From NCBI GenBank assembly GCA_013335535.1, contig JAAXVL010000012.1, positions 1 to 64,000 on the forward strand: a stretch of DNA of 64,000 nt. The letters run 5' to 3'. The DNA is from Azonexaceae bacterium (GTDB taxonomy: Bacteria > Pseudomonadota > Gammaproteobacteria > Burkholderiales > Rhodocyclaceae). A program made the position numbers and the translations under genes. Shown here one piece after another: positions 56,546 through 64,000 of this stretch. Under the pieces are notes generated by a model that did no database searches, had not been told where the DNA came from, and saw nothing but the letters and a program-made list of their open reading frames with translations. Each line of letters begins with the position of its first letter. The stretch's first letter is position 1.

Positions 56546-57391
56546 ATGAAATTCCAAGGTACCGATACCTACGTCGCGACGCGCGACCTGACGCTGGCTG
56601 TCAATGCCGCCGTCGCCCTGCAACGCCCGCTGCTCATCAAGGGCGAGCCGGGCACCGGCAAGACGCTGCTCGCCGAGGAAGTCGCCCGAGCCCTCGGCAT
56701 GCCTCTGTTCCAGTGGCACATCAAATCGACGACCAAGGCGCAGCAAGGCCTCTACGAATACGACGCCGTGTCCCGCCTGCGCGACTCGCAGCTTGGCGAT
56801 CCGCGCGTCGAAGACATCAGCCACTACATCGTCCATGGCGTGCTGTGGCAGGCCTTCGAGTGCGACGAGCCGTCGGTCGTCCTGATCGACGAAATCGACA
56901 AGGCCGACATCGAATTCCCAAACGACCTCCTGCGCGAACTCGACCGCATGGAATTCCATTGCTACGAGCTGCACCGCACCATCAAGGCCAAACACCGGCC
57001 GCTGATCATCATCACGTCGAACAACGAAAAGGAGCTGCCCGACGCCTTCCTGCGCCGCTGCTTCTTCCACTACATCAAGTTCCCGGACAAGGAGACCATG
57101 CAGCGCATCGTCGCCGTCCATTTCCCGGTGCTCAAGCACGAGTTGCTCAAGGAGGCGCTCGAAGTCTTCTTCGACCTGCGTGAAGTGCCCGGCCTCAAGA
57201 AAAAGCCCTCAACCAGCGAACTGATCGACTGGCTCAAGCTGCTGCTGGCCGAAGACATCCCGCCCGAAGCCCTGCGCGCCAAGGAAGCGAAGGACGCCAT
57301 TCCGCCGCTGCACGGCGCCTTGCTCAAGAACGAGCAGGACGTCCATCTCTTCGAACGCATCGCTTTCATGGCGCGTCGCAAGCAGCCGTAA
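56546..57391 (+). CDS. MoxR-family AAA+ ATPase
   Basis: A 281-residue MoxR-type ATPase. Walker A GEPGTGKT is at 33-40, Walker B VVLIDEIDKAD near 110, and sensor 1 IITSNNEKELPDAFLRRC near 150. MoxR proteins act with VWA-domain partners as chaperones that mature metal enzymes or complexes. The start codon of the VWA partner directly follows its stop (TAAATG). A longer open frame to 56282 crosses a repeat copy and lacks a good start. Confidence 0.88.
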   Translation: MKFQGTDTYVATRDLTLAVNAAVALQRPLLIKGEPGTGKTLLAEEVARALGMPLFQWHIKSTTKAQQGLYEYDAVSRLRDSQLGDPRVEDISHYIVHGVLWQAFECDEPSVVLIDEIDKADIEFPNDLLRELDRMEFHCYELHRTIKAKHRPLIIITSNNEKELPDAFLRRCFFHYIKFPDKETMQRIVAVHFPVLKHELLKEALEVFFDLREVPGLKKKPSTSELIDWLKLLLAEDIPPEALRAKEAKDAIPPLHGALLKNEQDVHLFERIAFMARRKQP

Positions 57392-58564
57392 ATGCTCGTC
57401 GATTTCTTCCTGCACCTGAAGGCCCGCCAGCTGCCGGTGTCGACCAACGAACTGCTGGCCCTGCTCGAAGCCCTCGAAGCGAGGTTGGTCAGCGCCAGCC
57501 TCGATGATTTTTACCTGCTGTCGCGCACCATCCTGGTCAAGGATGAAGCGCTTTACGACCGCTTCGACCGTGCCTTCGGCGAGTATTTTCGCGGCATCGA
57601 AGCCCTGCCCGGCTTCGCCCCGGAAGTGCCGGAAGAATGGCTTGAACTCGCCGCCCGCAAGCACCTTTCCGAAGCCGACCGCCTCAAGCTGCAGAAACTC
57701 AGCTACGAGAAAATCTTCGAGCAACTCAAGGAGCGGCTGGCCGAGCAGAAGGAACGCCACTCGGGCGGCAGCAAGTGGATCGGCACCGCCGGCACCTCGC
57801 CCTACGGCCACGGTGGCTACAACCCTGAAGGCGTGCGCATCGGTGGCGAATCGGTCGGCAACCGCACCGCCATCAAGGTCTGGGACCAGCGCGAGTTCCG
57901 CAACCTCGACGACAGCGTCGACCTCGGCATCCGCAACATCAAGGTCGCCCTGCGCCGGTTACGCCGCTTTGCCCGCAAGGGCGCCGCCACCGAACTCGAC
58001 CTCGACGGCACCATCGCCGGCACCGCCCGCAACGGCGGCTGGCTCGACCTGCATCTACGGCCGGAACGCCACAATGCCGTCAAGGTGCTGCTCTTCCTCG
58101 ACATCGGCGGCTCGATGGACGACCACATCCAGGCCTGTGAGGAACTGTTCTCGGCCGCCCGCGCCGAATTCAAGCATCTCGAACATTTCTACTTCCACAA
58201 CTGTGTCTATGAAGGCGTCTGGAAGGACAATCGCCGCCGCCACGGCGAAAAGCTGTCGACCTGGGACGTCATCCACACCTACGGCCCGGACTACAAGCTC
58301 GTCTTCGTCGGTGATGCCAGCATGAGCCCCTACGAAATCGCCCGCCCCGGCGGCAGCGTCGAACACTGGAACGAAGAAGCCGGCGCCGTCTGGCTCGAAC
58401 GCCTGCTCGCCACCTGGCCCCACGCCGCCTGGCTCAACCCACTGGCGGAAGCGCACTGGGGCTACACGCCGTCGATCCAGATGATCGAGCAACTGCTCGG
58501 CAAACGCATGTTTCCGCTAACCATCGACGGCCTCGAGCGGGCGATGCGAAGTCTGTCGAAGTAG
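57392..58564 (+). CDS. VWA-domain protein (CoxE-like partner of MoxR)
   Basis: A 390-residue protein of the CoxE/VWA family. A helical N-terminal region (about 1-190) precedes a von Willebrand A domain with the metal-site motif DIGGSMDDH near residue 235; the second residue is Gly where DxSxS motifs have Ser, an atypical MIDAS. GDASMSPYEI near 305 is typical. The partner ATPase is immediately upstream. The client is not evident from context. Confidence 0.82.
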   Translation: MLVDFFLHLKARQLPVSTNELLALLEALEARLVSASLDDFYLLSRTILVKDEALYDRFDRAFGEYFRGIEALPGFAPEVPEEWLELAARKHLSEADRLKLQKLSYEKIFEQLKERLAEQKERHSGGSKWIGTAGTSPYGHGGYNPEGVRIGGESVGNRTAIKVWDQREFRNLDDSVDLGIRNIKVALRRLRRFARKGAATELDLDGTIAGTARNGGWLDLHLRPERHNAVKVLLFLDIGGSMDDHIQACEELFSAARAEFKHLEHFYFHNCVYEGVWKDNRRRHGEKLSTWDVIHTYGPDYKLVFVGDASMSPYEIARPGGSVEHWNEEAGAVWLERLLATWPHAAWLNPLAEAHWGYTPSIQMIEQLLGKRMFPLTIDGLERAMRSLSK

Positions 58565-58655
58565 CTCTGGCATGCAAACCCGGTTCGTGTGAAAAATACC
58601 CACACAGAATCGGATTGGACGTAATATCTCCGCGCATAACTTTCGGCGCTGCTCC

Positions 58656-59069
58656 ATGTTTGGCAATTTCTCCACTGCATTCCTGATCATCTGTCTTGGC
58701 CTGAGCACAGCGGGATGCGCTCCGGTGATCATTTCGGCAGCCGGCGTCGGCGTCAGCGCGATCTACTCCCATCACAGCAACGGTCAGGCGTCGCGGACCT
58801 TTACCGCGCCGCTGCCTCGCGTTCACACCGCCGTTCTGGCCGCCCTCAGGAAGATGTCGATCAAGCCTGGTCCCACCGAAAAACTGGAGCAAGGCGAACG
58901 CATCACAGCCAAGGCCGGCGGCCGCACTATTGAAATCGAACTCGAAGTTGTGACCCCCAGCACGACCCGCATGCGCACGATAGCGCGCAACGAAGGTGGA
59001 CTGACGGTCGACTCGGCGACTGCCACCGAAATCACCAACCAGACCGAAGCGGCTGTCGGCCGCGGCTGA
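58656..59069 (+). CDS. DUF3568-type lipoprotein
   Basis: A 137-residue protein with a lipoprotein signal (MFGNFSTAFLIICLGLSTAGC, lipobox near residue 21). The mature part, with RTFTAPLPRVHTAVLAALRKM, resembles the DUF3568 family of small exported proteins of unknown function. Outer-membrane attachment is inferred. Confidence 0.75.
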   Translation: MFGNFSTAFLIICLGLSTAGCAPVIISAAGVGVSAIYSHHSNGQASRTFTAPLPRVHTAVLAALRKMSIKPGPTEKLEQGERITAKAGGRTIEIELEVVTPSTTRMRTIARNEGGLTVDSATATEITNQTEAAVGRG

Positions 59070-59099
59070 GCGCATCGGCAACGATGCGCCGTTGAAAAC

Positions 59100-59414
59100 C
59101 TAGAGCGGTTCCAGCCCGCAGCGCTTGCGCGCCTTGTTGCAGGCGGCGTGCTCGGTATCGAATTCGCGGCACGGCGACGGGCGAACGTCGTAGATCGTGC
59201 AATTGACTGCCACGCCTACCTCGCCGGCCAGCGCCACGCAGCGCGGCGGGCTGGCATCGGTGCCGCACAGGCGGACGATGGCCGGCGTCACGGGCACCGT
59301 CATCTCGACCGGCACCCCTTGCCCCCAGGCAAAGGCACCACCGGCCAGCTCGGCCGGATGGAAATCGACGCGCAGGCTGGCGCAGCAGGCGCCGCAGGTC
59401 TGGCAGACGCTCAT
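59100..59414 (-). CDS. YkgJ-family cysteine cluster protein
   Basis: A 104-residue protein. CQTCGACCASLRVDF at the N terminus and CTIYDVRPSPCREF near residue 75 form the YkgJ cysteine signature, a likely metal or Fe-S/zinc site of unknown role. The ATG overlaps the trmB stop by 4 nt, so the start MSVCQTCG is chosen over a longer frame to 59501. Confidence 0.85.
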   Translation of the reverse strand: MSVCQTCGACCASLRVDFHPAELAGGAFAWGQGVPVEMTVPVTPAIVRLCGTDASPPRCVALAGEVGVAVNCTIYDVRPSPCREFDTEHAACNKARKRCGLEPL

Positions 59415-60091
59415 GACAAATTTACCCGGCAGCGCCACAGTTCGTGACCAGAGGCGAGATATTTTTTCTCGAAGGGCGTCATCGGATTGTCCGTTTGCCA
59501 CGGTTCGGCAACGACCGTCTGGCCGCTGAGCAGGCTCAAGGCCAGCGCCATTTCCTCGATGTAGATGCGCCAGTTACTGCGGCACTCGACTTCGCCACCC
59601 AGTTCGCGCCACACCGGAAACACCGCGTGCCCCTGCCAACGCCGGGCCAGATGGCCGATCTTCGGCCACGGGTTCGGGTAGAGGTTGTAATGGCGGGCCA
59701 GACGAACGCCATTGTCGGCCAGCAGACGCCAAAAATCGACCAGATCGGCGCGGATCAGCGCGGCATTGGCCGGCATCGGCAAGGGCTTGCCGCGGCTGAT
59801 GCGGTCGAGCGACTGATCGACGCCGAGCACGAAATGATCGGGAAAGGTCTCGGCGATGCGCTGCGTACTCCAGCCGACACCGCAGCCGGCATCGAGAATG
59901 AGCGGCGCCTGCGGATTCCAGGCGACACGTGCCGCCATCGCCGCGGTAAAAGCATCGCGGTTGTAGTCGGCGACCGGTTTCCTGAACGGATGCGCCATGT
60001 GCCGGCGGACGAGCGTCTCGAGATCGGCGTGCGGGCCGCCCTGGGCGCTGGAAATGAAACGTGAGTTTCCGGAAACAGCGCCAGACATCAC
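59411..60091 (-). CDS. trmB: tRNA (guanine-N7)-methyltransferase TrmB-like
   Basis: A 226-residue SAM-dependent methyltransferase: LILDAGCGVGWSTQRIAETFP near 65 binds SAM and NLYPNPWPKIGHLARRW near 135 is the TrmB signature. The usual FPDPWPK has Asn where Asp is common (LYPNPWPK). Overlaps dusC by 4 nt and ykgJ-type gene by 4 nt, so the three form one unit of RNA-modification genes. Confidence 0.85.
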   Translation of the reverse strand: MMSGAVSGNSRFISSAQGGPHADLETLVRRHMAHPFRKPVADYNRDAFTAAMAARVAWNPQAPLILDAGCGVGWSTQRIAETFPDHFVLGVDQSLDRISRGKPLPMPANAALIRADLVDFWRLLADNGVRLARHYNLYPNPWPKIGHLARRWQGHAVFPVWRELGGEVECRSNWRIYIEEMALALSLLSGQTVVAEPWQTDNPMTPFEKKYLASGHELWRCRVNLS

Positions 60092-61047
60092 GCCGCCAGC
60101 CTTTCCGGTGTCAGCAGACCTTCGGCGATGAGCGCCGCATCGATCTCCGCGGCACCCTTGATCGGCCGCAGGCGATCATAAAGCGCGCCGGCCTCCGGGT
60201 AATTCCGGCGCAGCATGGCCAGCCACTGCTTGAGACGGCCGCCAGCATGTACCGCCACCACCTTCTTGCGTACACCCAGCCAGTATTCGCCGACCGCCTG
60301 CCGGATTTCATCCCAGCCGCCAGTTGCCTCGCCGCGTACCCGGCGCGCCAGCAACGGGTCGGAAACCGCGCCGCGGCCAACCATGATGTCGACGCAACCG
60401 GTCGCTGCCTGGCAATTGCGAAAATCCTCGACGGTCCACACCTCGCCGTTGGCGATGAGCGGGATATCGATGGCGGCGCGCACCCGGTCGATCCATTCCC
60501 AGCGCGCCGGCGGGCGGTAGCCGTCGACCTTGGTTCGGCCGTGCACGATCAGTTCATCGATGCCAGCGGTAGTTAGCGCCAGGGCGTTTTCAACGGCCCG
60601 GCTGGTGTCGTCGATACCGAGGCGCATCTTGGCGGTAAACGGAATATGCACCGGAACCACGGCGCGCACGGCGCTGGTGATTTCGTGCAGCAACTCGGGC
60701 TCGCCGAGCAAGGCGGCGCCACCCCGATGGCGATTGACCGTCGGCGCCGGACAACCGAAATTGAGATCGATGCCGGCTGGATCGAGCGTCACGAGCCGCG
60801 CCGCATTCTCGGCCATGAGAATCGGGTCGGAGCCGAGCAGTTGTACGCGCATCGGCGTGCCGGCCGCCGTCTTGCTGCCGTTGCGCAGTTCCGGGCAGAT
60901 CCGTTCATAGGTCTTGGCCGGCAGCACGTTGGCCGAAACGCGGACAAATTCGCAGATGCCCCAGTCGTAGCCGCCGATGGCCGTTAGCACGCCGCGCAGC
61001 AGGTCGTCGGCGAGCCCTTCCATCGGGGCGAGAAGAATGCGGGACAT
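60088..61047 (-). CDS. dusC: tRNA-dihydrouridine synthase (DusC-like)
   Basis: A 319-residue FMN enzyme reducing uridine in tRNA. ILLAPMEGLADDLLRG at the start, DLNFGCPAPTVNRHRGGAALL near 95 with the catalytic Cys, and IPLIANGEVWTVEDF near 205 identify the family; the MEG and length favour DusC (U16). MSRILLAP is the chosen start. Confidence 0.92.
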   Translation of the reverse strand: MSRILLAPMEGLADDLLRGVLTAIGGYDWGICEFVRVSANVLPAKTYERICPELRNGSKTAAGTPMRVQLLGSDPILMAENAARLVTLDPAGIDLNFGCPAPTVNRHRGGAALLGEPELLHEITSAVRAVVPVHIPFTAKMRLGIDDTSRAVENALALTTAGIDELIVHGRTKVDGYRPPARWEWIDRVRAAIDIPLIANGEVWTVEDFRNCQAATGCVDIMVGRGAVSDPLLARRVRGEATGGWDEIRQAVGEYWLGVRKKVVAVHAGGRLKQWLAMLRRNYPEAGALYDRLRPIKGAAEIDAALIAEGLLTPERLAA

Positions 61048-61097
61048 CGAAAATTCCGGGCAAGGCGTTGAAGTGGCTCGCATTATAATCCGGCCCC

Positions 61098-61517
61098 ATG
61101 CTGCGCTTCGTTCTCGATACCAATGTCGTCCTCGACCTCTTTCACTGGGGCAACACCGACGCCGTGCCAATCATGGCGGCGCTGGAGGCCGGGGAAATTC
61201 AGTGTGTCGTCGATACCCGCACGCTGGATGAACTGCAGCGCGTACTGACCTATCCGCAACTCAAGCTAACGCCCGACATGATGGCCGAGCGTTATGCCCG
61301 CTACACGAAGCTGGTCGAGGTTTTCCCCGCAGGCGAAGCCCCCAAGCTGCCGCGCTGCAAGGATCGGGACGACCAGAAGTTCCTCGAACTGGCCGCCCGC
61401 TGTGGTGCCGACATCCTGGTCAGCAAGGACAAGGCCTTGCTCCGCTTGCGCGGGCGAACGACGCTTGGCTTCCAGATCGTCAAACCGGCCGCAGCCTGCC
61501 AATTGCTGGCAAAATAG
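61098..61517 (+). CDS. PIN-domain protein (putative toxin family)
   Basis: A 139-residue PIN-domain protein. VLDTNVVLDLF near the start, the central acidic residues (DTRTLDELQRVL) and CKDRDDQKFLELAARCGADILVSKDKALL near 90-115 provide the acidic metal site of a ribonuclease. It belongs to the family often annotated as a toxin-antitoxin toxin, but no antitoxin gene lies next to it; it diverges from dusC. Confidence 0.82.
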   Translation: MLRFVLDTNVVLDLFHWGNTDAVPIMAALEAGEIQCVVDTRTLDELQRVLTYPQLKLTPDMMAERYARYTKLVEVFPAGEAPKLPRCKDRDDQKFLELAARCGADILVSKDKALLRLRGRTTLGFQIVKPAAACQLLAK

Positions 61518-61649
61518 GCCATGAAATAATTAGTGATGCAAAGCCAGCCGGCGCTTGATAAAATTAAAACTAATAATACTTTTGTAATATAAAAAGAATA
61601 TTCCGCCGACAGGCTCACGCAAGCGCCCGTTTGAGCAAGGAGATTCAGC

Positions 61650-62585
61650 ATGGTGAATGTGGTCTGGATGCAAGCGGGCGCCTGCAGCGGCGAAAGCATG
61701 GCCTTGCTCTGTGCGGACAGGCCCAGCCTCGAAAACCTGCTGCAGCAATATGACCTGAATCTGCTCTGGCATCCGTCACTGACTGCCGATGCCCGCTTCG
61801 GCCAGGTGCTTGAGGCGATCACCAGCGGCCGCAAAAAACTCGACATCCTGTGCATCGAAGGCAGCCTGATGACCGGGCCGGACGGTAGCGGCCAGTACGA
61901 TACCTGGAAAGGCCGGGCCAAGATCGACATCATTCGTGAACTGGCGCCGCTGGCCACCCATGTCGTGGCGATGGGCACCTGCGCGGCCTTCGGCGGCGTG
62001 CATGCGGCAGGGCCGAATCCGACTGACTGTACCGGCCTGCAATTCCTCAAGGACCAGCCCGGCGGCCTGCTCGGCGCCAACTGGCGGGCGCGTAGTGGCC
62101 AGCCCGTCATCAATGTCGCCGGCTGCCCGGCCTATCCGAACACGATGACCAAGGTGCTGGCCATGCTGGCCGAGGGCGCAACCCTCCAGCTCGACGCGTT
62201 CAACCGGCCGGCCGCCTTCTTCGCCAGCCTCGTCCATCAGGGCTGCACGCGCAACGAGTACCACGAGTACGACATGGAGGACGAGGTACTCGGCGGGCGC
62301 GGCTGCATGTTCTTCACCCTCGGCTGTCGCGGCCCGCAAACCGTGGCGCCATGCAACACCGAATTGTGGAACGGCCACAGCAGCAAGACGCGGGCTGGCG
62401 TGCCCTGTTTTGGCTGCACTTCCCCGGATTTTCCGGCCAACCGCGACCTCTTCGTCACACCCAAAATCGGCGCCGTGCCGAAATTTCTGCCGCTCGGCGT
62501 CGCCCGCGCCAAATACATGGCCTACAAGAACCTGGCTCGCGCAGCCGCACCGGAGCGCGTCATCAATCGGGAGATGGAGCCGTGA
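61650..62585 (+). CDS. [NiFe] hydrogenase small subunit, group-2-like
   Basis: A 311-residue Fe-S subunit without a Tat signal, so probably cytoplasmic. It aligns with group 2 (HupS/HupU/HoxB type): LLWHPSLT, LDILCIEGSL, GTCAAFGG (Cys111), AGCPAYP (Cys159), HQGCTRNEYHEYD, then CNTELWNG and CFGC. The first proximal-cluster motif is unusual: ACSGES (Cys12, Glu15) replaces the normal CGGC, so one cysteine ligand is a glutamate. Its stop overlaps the large-subunit GTG. The role (uptake or sensing) is not settled. Confidence 0.85.
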   Translation: MVNVVWMQAGACSGESMALLCADRPSLENLLQQYDLNLLWHPSLTADARFGQVLEAITSGRKKLDILCIEGSLMTGPDGSGQYDTWKGRAKIDIIRELAPLATHVVAMGTCAAFGGVHAAGPNPTDCTGLQFLKDQPGGLLGANWRARSGQPVINVAGCPAYPNTMTKVLAMLAEGATLQLDAFNRPAAFFASLVHQGCTRNEYHEYDMEDEVLGGRGCMFFTLGCRGPQTVAPCNTELWNGHSSKTRAGVPCFGCTSPDFPANRDLFVTPKIGAVPKFLPLGVARAKYMAYKNLARAAAPERVINREMEP

Positions 62586-64000
62586 CCCGCGTCACCGTCG
62601 ATATCGATCTCAACCGCGTCGAGGGCGACCTCGAATTCCAGCTCGACCTTGAAGACGGCGTGGTTGTCGATGCGCGCTGCATCGGCACGCTATATCGCGG
62701 TTTCGAGCAGATCCTGATCGGCCGGGCGCCGCGCGACGCGCTGGTCATCACACCGCGCGTCTGTGGCATTTGCGGCACGGCCCACCTCTACGCAGCGACG
62801 CTGGCGCTCGAACAGATCGCCAGCATCACGCCGCCGACCCATGCCGTGCTCGTCCGCAACCTGTGCCTGATGGCCGAAACGCTGCAAAGCGACCTGCGCC
62901 AGAGCTTCCTGTTTTTCACGCCCGATTTCTGCAACCCGCTCTATGCCGACCATCCGCTGGCGGCGGAACTGGCTGAGGCCTTCGCCCCGCTCAAGGGCAG
63001 CGTCGTGCGCGGCTGCCTGAAAAGCACGCGCGAGCTGGTCGGCATCGTCGCCATCTTCGGCGGCCAGTGGCCGCATTCGACCTACATGCTGCCCGGCGGC
63101 ATCACCCAGCCGGCCAACGCCCGCCGGTTGATGGACACCCGCGACATTCTGGCCGGCGTGCGCTCCTGGTTCGAGCAAGCCGTCATCGGCGGCGACCTCG
63201 ACGAATGGCTGGCGCTGGACAGCAGCGAAGCCCTGTTCCGCTGGATGGCCGCCAACCCGGCCCGCCAGAGCAGCGCCGTCGGCCTGTTCACCCGTTTCGC
63301 CCGCGACATTGGCCTGCACAAGCTCGGCGCCGGCACCGGCCACCTGCTCAGTTACGGCGTCAATCACCGGCCCGAAGGCACCGGTAGCGAACTGCCGCCC
63401 GGTTTTTTCAATGCCGACACGCAACAGCTCGAGCCACTCGACCACCTGCAGATCAACGAACACGTCCGCCACAGCTGGTTCCTCGATTACCCCGGCGGGC
63501 GTCACCCGTGGGCCGGTGAAACCATCCCCGACCACCAGCCGGGCGGCGACCGCTACACCTGGGCCAAGGCGCCGCGCTATGGCGACAAGGTGGTGCAGAC
63601 CGGCCCGCTGGCCGAGTTGCGCATTGCCGGCGAACCGCTCATTACCGACCTGCTGGCCAGCGAAGGGGACAACACCTGGCTGCGCCAGTTCGCCCGCCTG
63701 CGCCGGGCCGGCTGGCTGCTCAATGCCACGGTCAACACGAAAAAACAGCTAAAAATGAAATGCGAGGAACCACACTTCATCGACCCGAAAATCGACGTCT
63801 GGCCGGATGGCGAAAGCTATGGCCTGGTCGAGGCGGCACGCGGCGGGCTCGGCCACTGGCTACGCATCAAGGATGGCGTCATCGACAAATACCAGATCGT
63901 CACGCCAACCGCCTGGAACGCATCGCCGCGCGACAGTGCCGGCCGCCACGGCCATTGGGAACAGAGCATCATCGGACTCAAGGTTGCCGACCCGGAAAAT
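62582..64000 (+). CDS. [NiFe] hydrogenase large subunit, partial (runs off window)
   Basis: Starts at GTG (VTRVTVDIDLNRVEGDLEF), overlapping the small-subunit stop (GTGA), and is open to the window end: 473 codons. The N-terminal nickel motif RVCGICGTAH has the ligand cysteines C61 and C64; the C-terminal DPCxxC-type motif lies beyond the window. The segment near residues 382-395 (NATVNTKKQLKMK) is encoded by a variant of the dispersed repeat. Group 2-like, no signal peptide. Confidence 0.88.
   Translation, partial: MTRVTVDIDLNRVEGDLEFQLDLEDGVVVDARCIGTLYRGFEQILIGRAPRDALVITPRVCGICGTAHLYAATLALEQIASITPPTHAVLVRNLCLMAETLQSDLRQSFLFFTPDFCNPLYADHPLAAELAEAFAPLKGSVVRGCLKSTRELVGIVAIFGGQWPHSTYMLPGGITQPANARRLMDTRDILAGVRSWFEQAVIGGDLDEWLALDSSEALFRWMAANPARQSSAVGLFTRFARDIGLHKLGAGTGHLLSYGVNHRPEGTGSELPPGFFNADTQQLEPLDHLQINEHVRHSWFLDYPGGRHPWAGETIPDHQPGGDRYTWAKAPRYGDKVVQTGPLAELRIAGEPLITDLLASEGDNTWLRQFARLRRAGWLLNATVNTKKQLKMKCEEPHFIDPKIDVWPDGESYGLVEAARGGLGHWLRIKDGVIDKYQIVTPTAWNASPRDSAGRHGHWEQSIIGLKVADPEN
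63726..63761 (+). repeat. Dispersed bipartite repeat, two-mismatch core (inside the hydrogenase large subunit)
   Basis: CCACGGTCAACACG (63726-63739), then AAAAAA and CAGCTAAAAATGAAAT. It is read through as coding sequence. Confidence 0.65.

Noticed and set aside
61098-61517. Toxin-antitoxin module at the PIN gene
   Set aside because: No antitoxin-like frame is found on either side; only the PIN protein is supported.
62440-62580. A Tat signal or membrane anchor on the hydrogenase small subunit
   Set aside because: The N terminus has no twin-arginine motif and the C terminus no hydrophobic helix.

Overview
The window looks like a chromosomal segment of a GC-rich, respiratory and probably diazotrophic betaproteobacterium of the Rhodocyclaceae type (Dechloromonas/Azonexus/Azospira-like). 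This is inferred from gene content and style: a NifL/NifA pair beside an Rnf complex, a compact sdh-gltA-suc TCA cluster with sdhE, an NnrS-family protein, and a group-2-like [NiFe] hydrogenase. No rRNA or tRNA gene, CRISPR array or intact insertion sequence was seen.

Layout. 1-6152 (minus): start of a transhydrogenase gene and the Rnf operon in the order rnfG-rnfE-rseC-rnfA-rnfB-rnfC-rnfD-rnfH. 6153-6466: divergent control region with two sigma-54 promoters and one NifA-type upstream site. 6467-9667 (plus): nifL-nifA. 9684-10158: a MITE-like element with long inverted ends. 10290-15718 (plus): lysS, a hypothetical gene, mnmC and metY. 15985-20705: a His-rich exported protein, then a TetR/NemA cassette with two operators, a DMT exporter and a luciferase-like oxidoreductase. 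20967-22807: an acetate-transporter-family gene and a GH46/peptidoglycan-binding hydrolase. 22826-26250 (minus): zapE, a two-HD-domain protein, a secretin-N-like protein and a small membrane protein. 26346-36901 (minus): sdhCDAB-sdhE-gltA, a terminator, then sucA-sucB-lpd. 37038-40794: GntR regulator, divergent mdh, citE-like gene, RluA-family gene. 40791-49881: CBS protein, porin/binding-protein pair, nitronate monooxygenase, nnrS, orphan AAA+ ATPase, rlmF, psd. 49882-56072: beta-helix protein, MBL hydrolase, YaiI-type protein, acnB. 56546-61517: MoxR/VWA pair, lipoprotein, YkgJ-type protein, trmB, dusC, PIN protein. 61650-64000: hydrogenase small subunit and the start of its large subunit.

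How it fits together. NifA with sigma-54 probably drives both nifLA and rnf, so the Rnf pump can supply low-potential electrons to nitrogenase. The sdh, suc, gltA, mdh and acnB genes encode most of the oxidative TCA cycle; a palindrome between the GntR gene and mdh, with a partial match upstream of acnB, suggests shared control.

The most unusual signal is a dispersed bipartite repeat of about 36 bp: CCACGGTCAACCGG, about six A/T-rich bases, then [17 protein letters not shown] count five exact copies of the 14-nt core and six variants in 64 kb, on both strands, between genes and also inside mnmC, nifA, the hydrogenase large subunit and the beta-helix gene. A second notable point is the hydrogenase small subunit, where the second cysteine of the proximal cluster CxxC motif is a glutamate.
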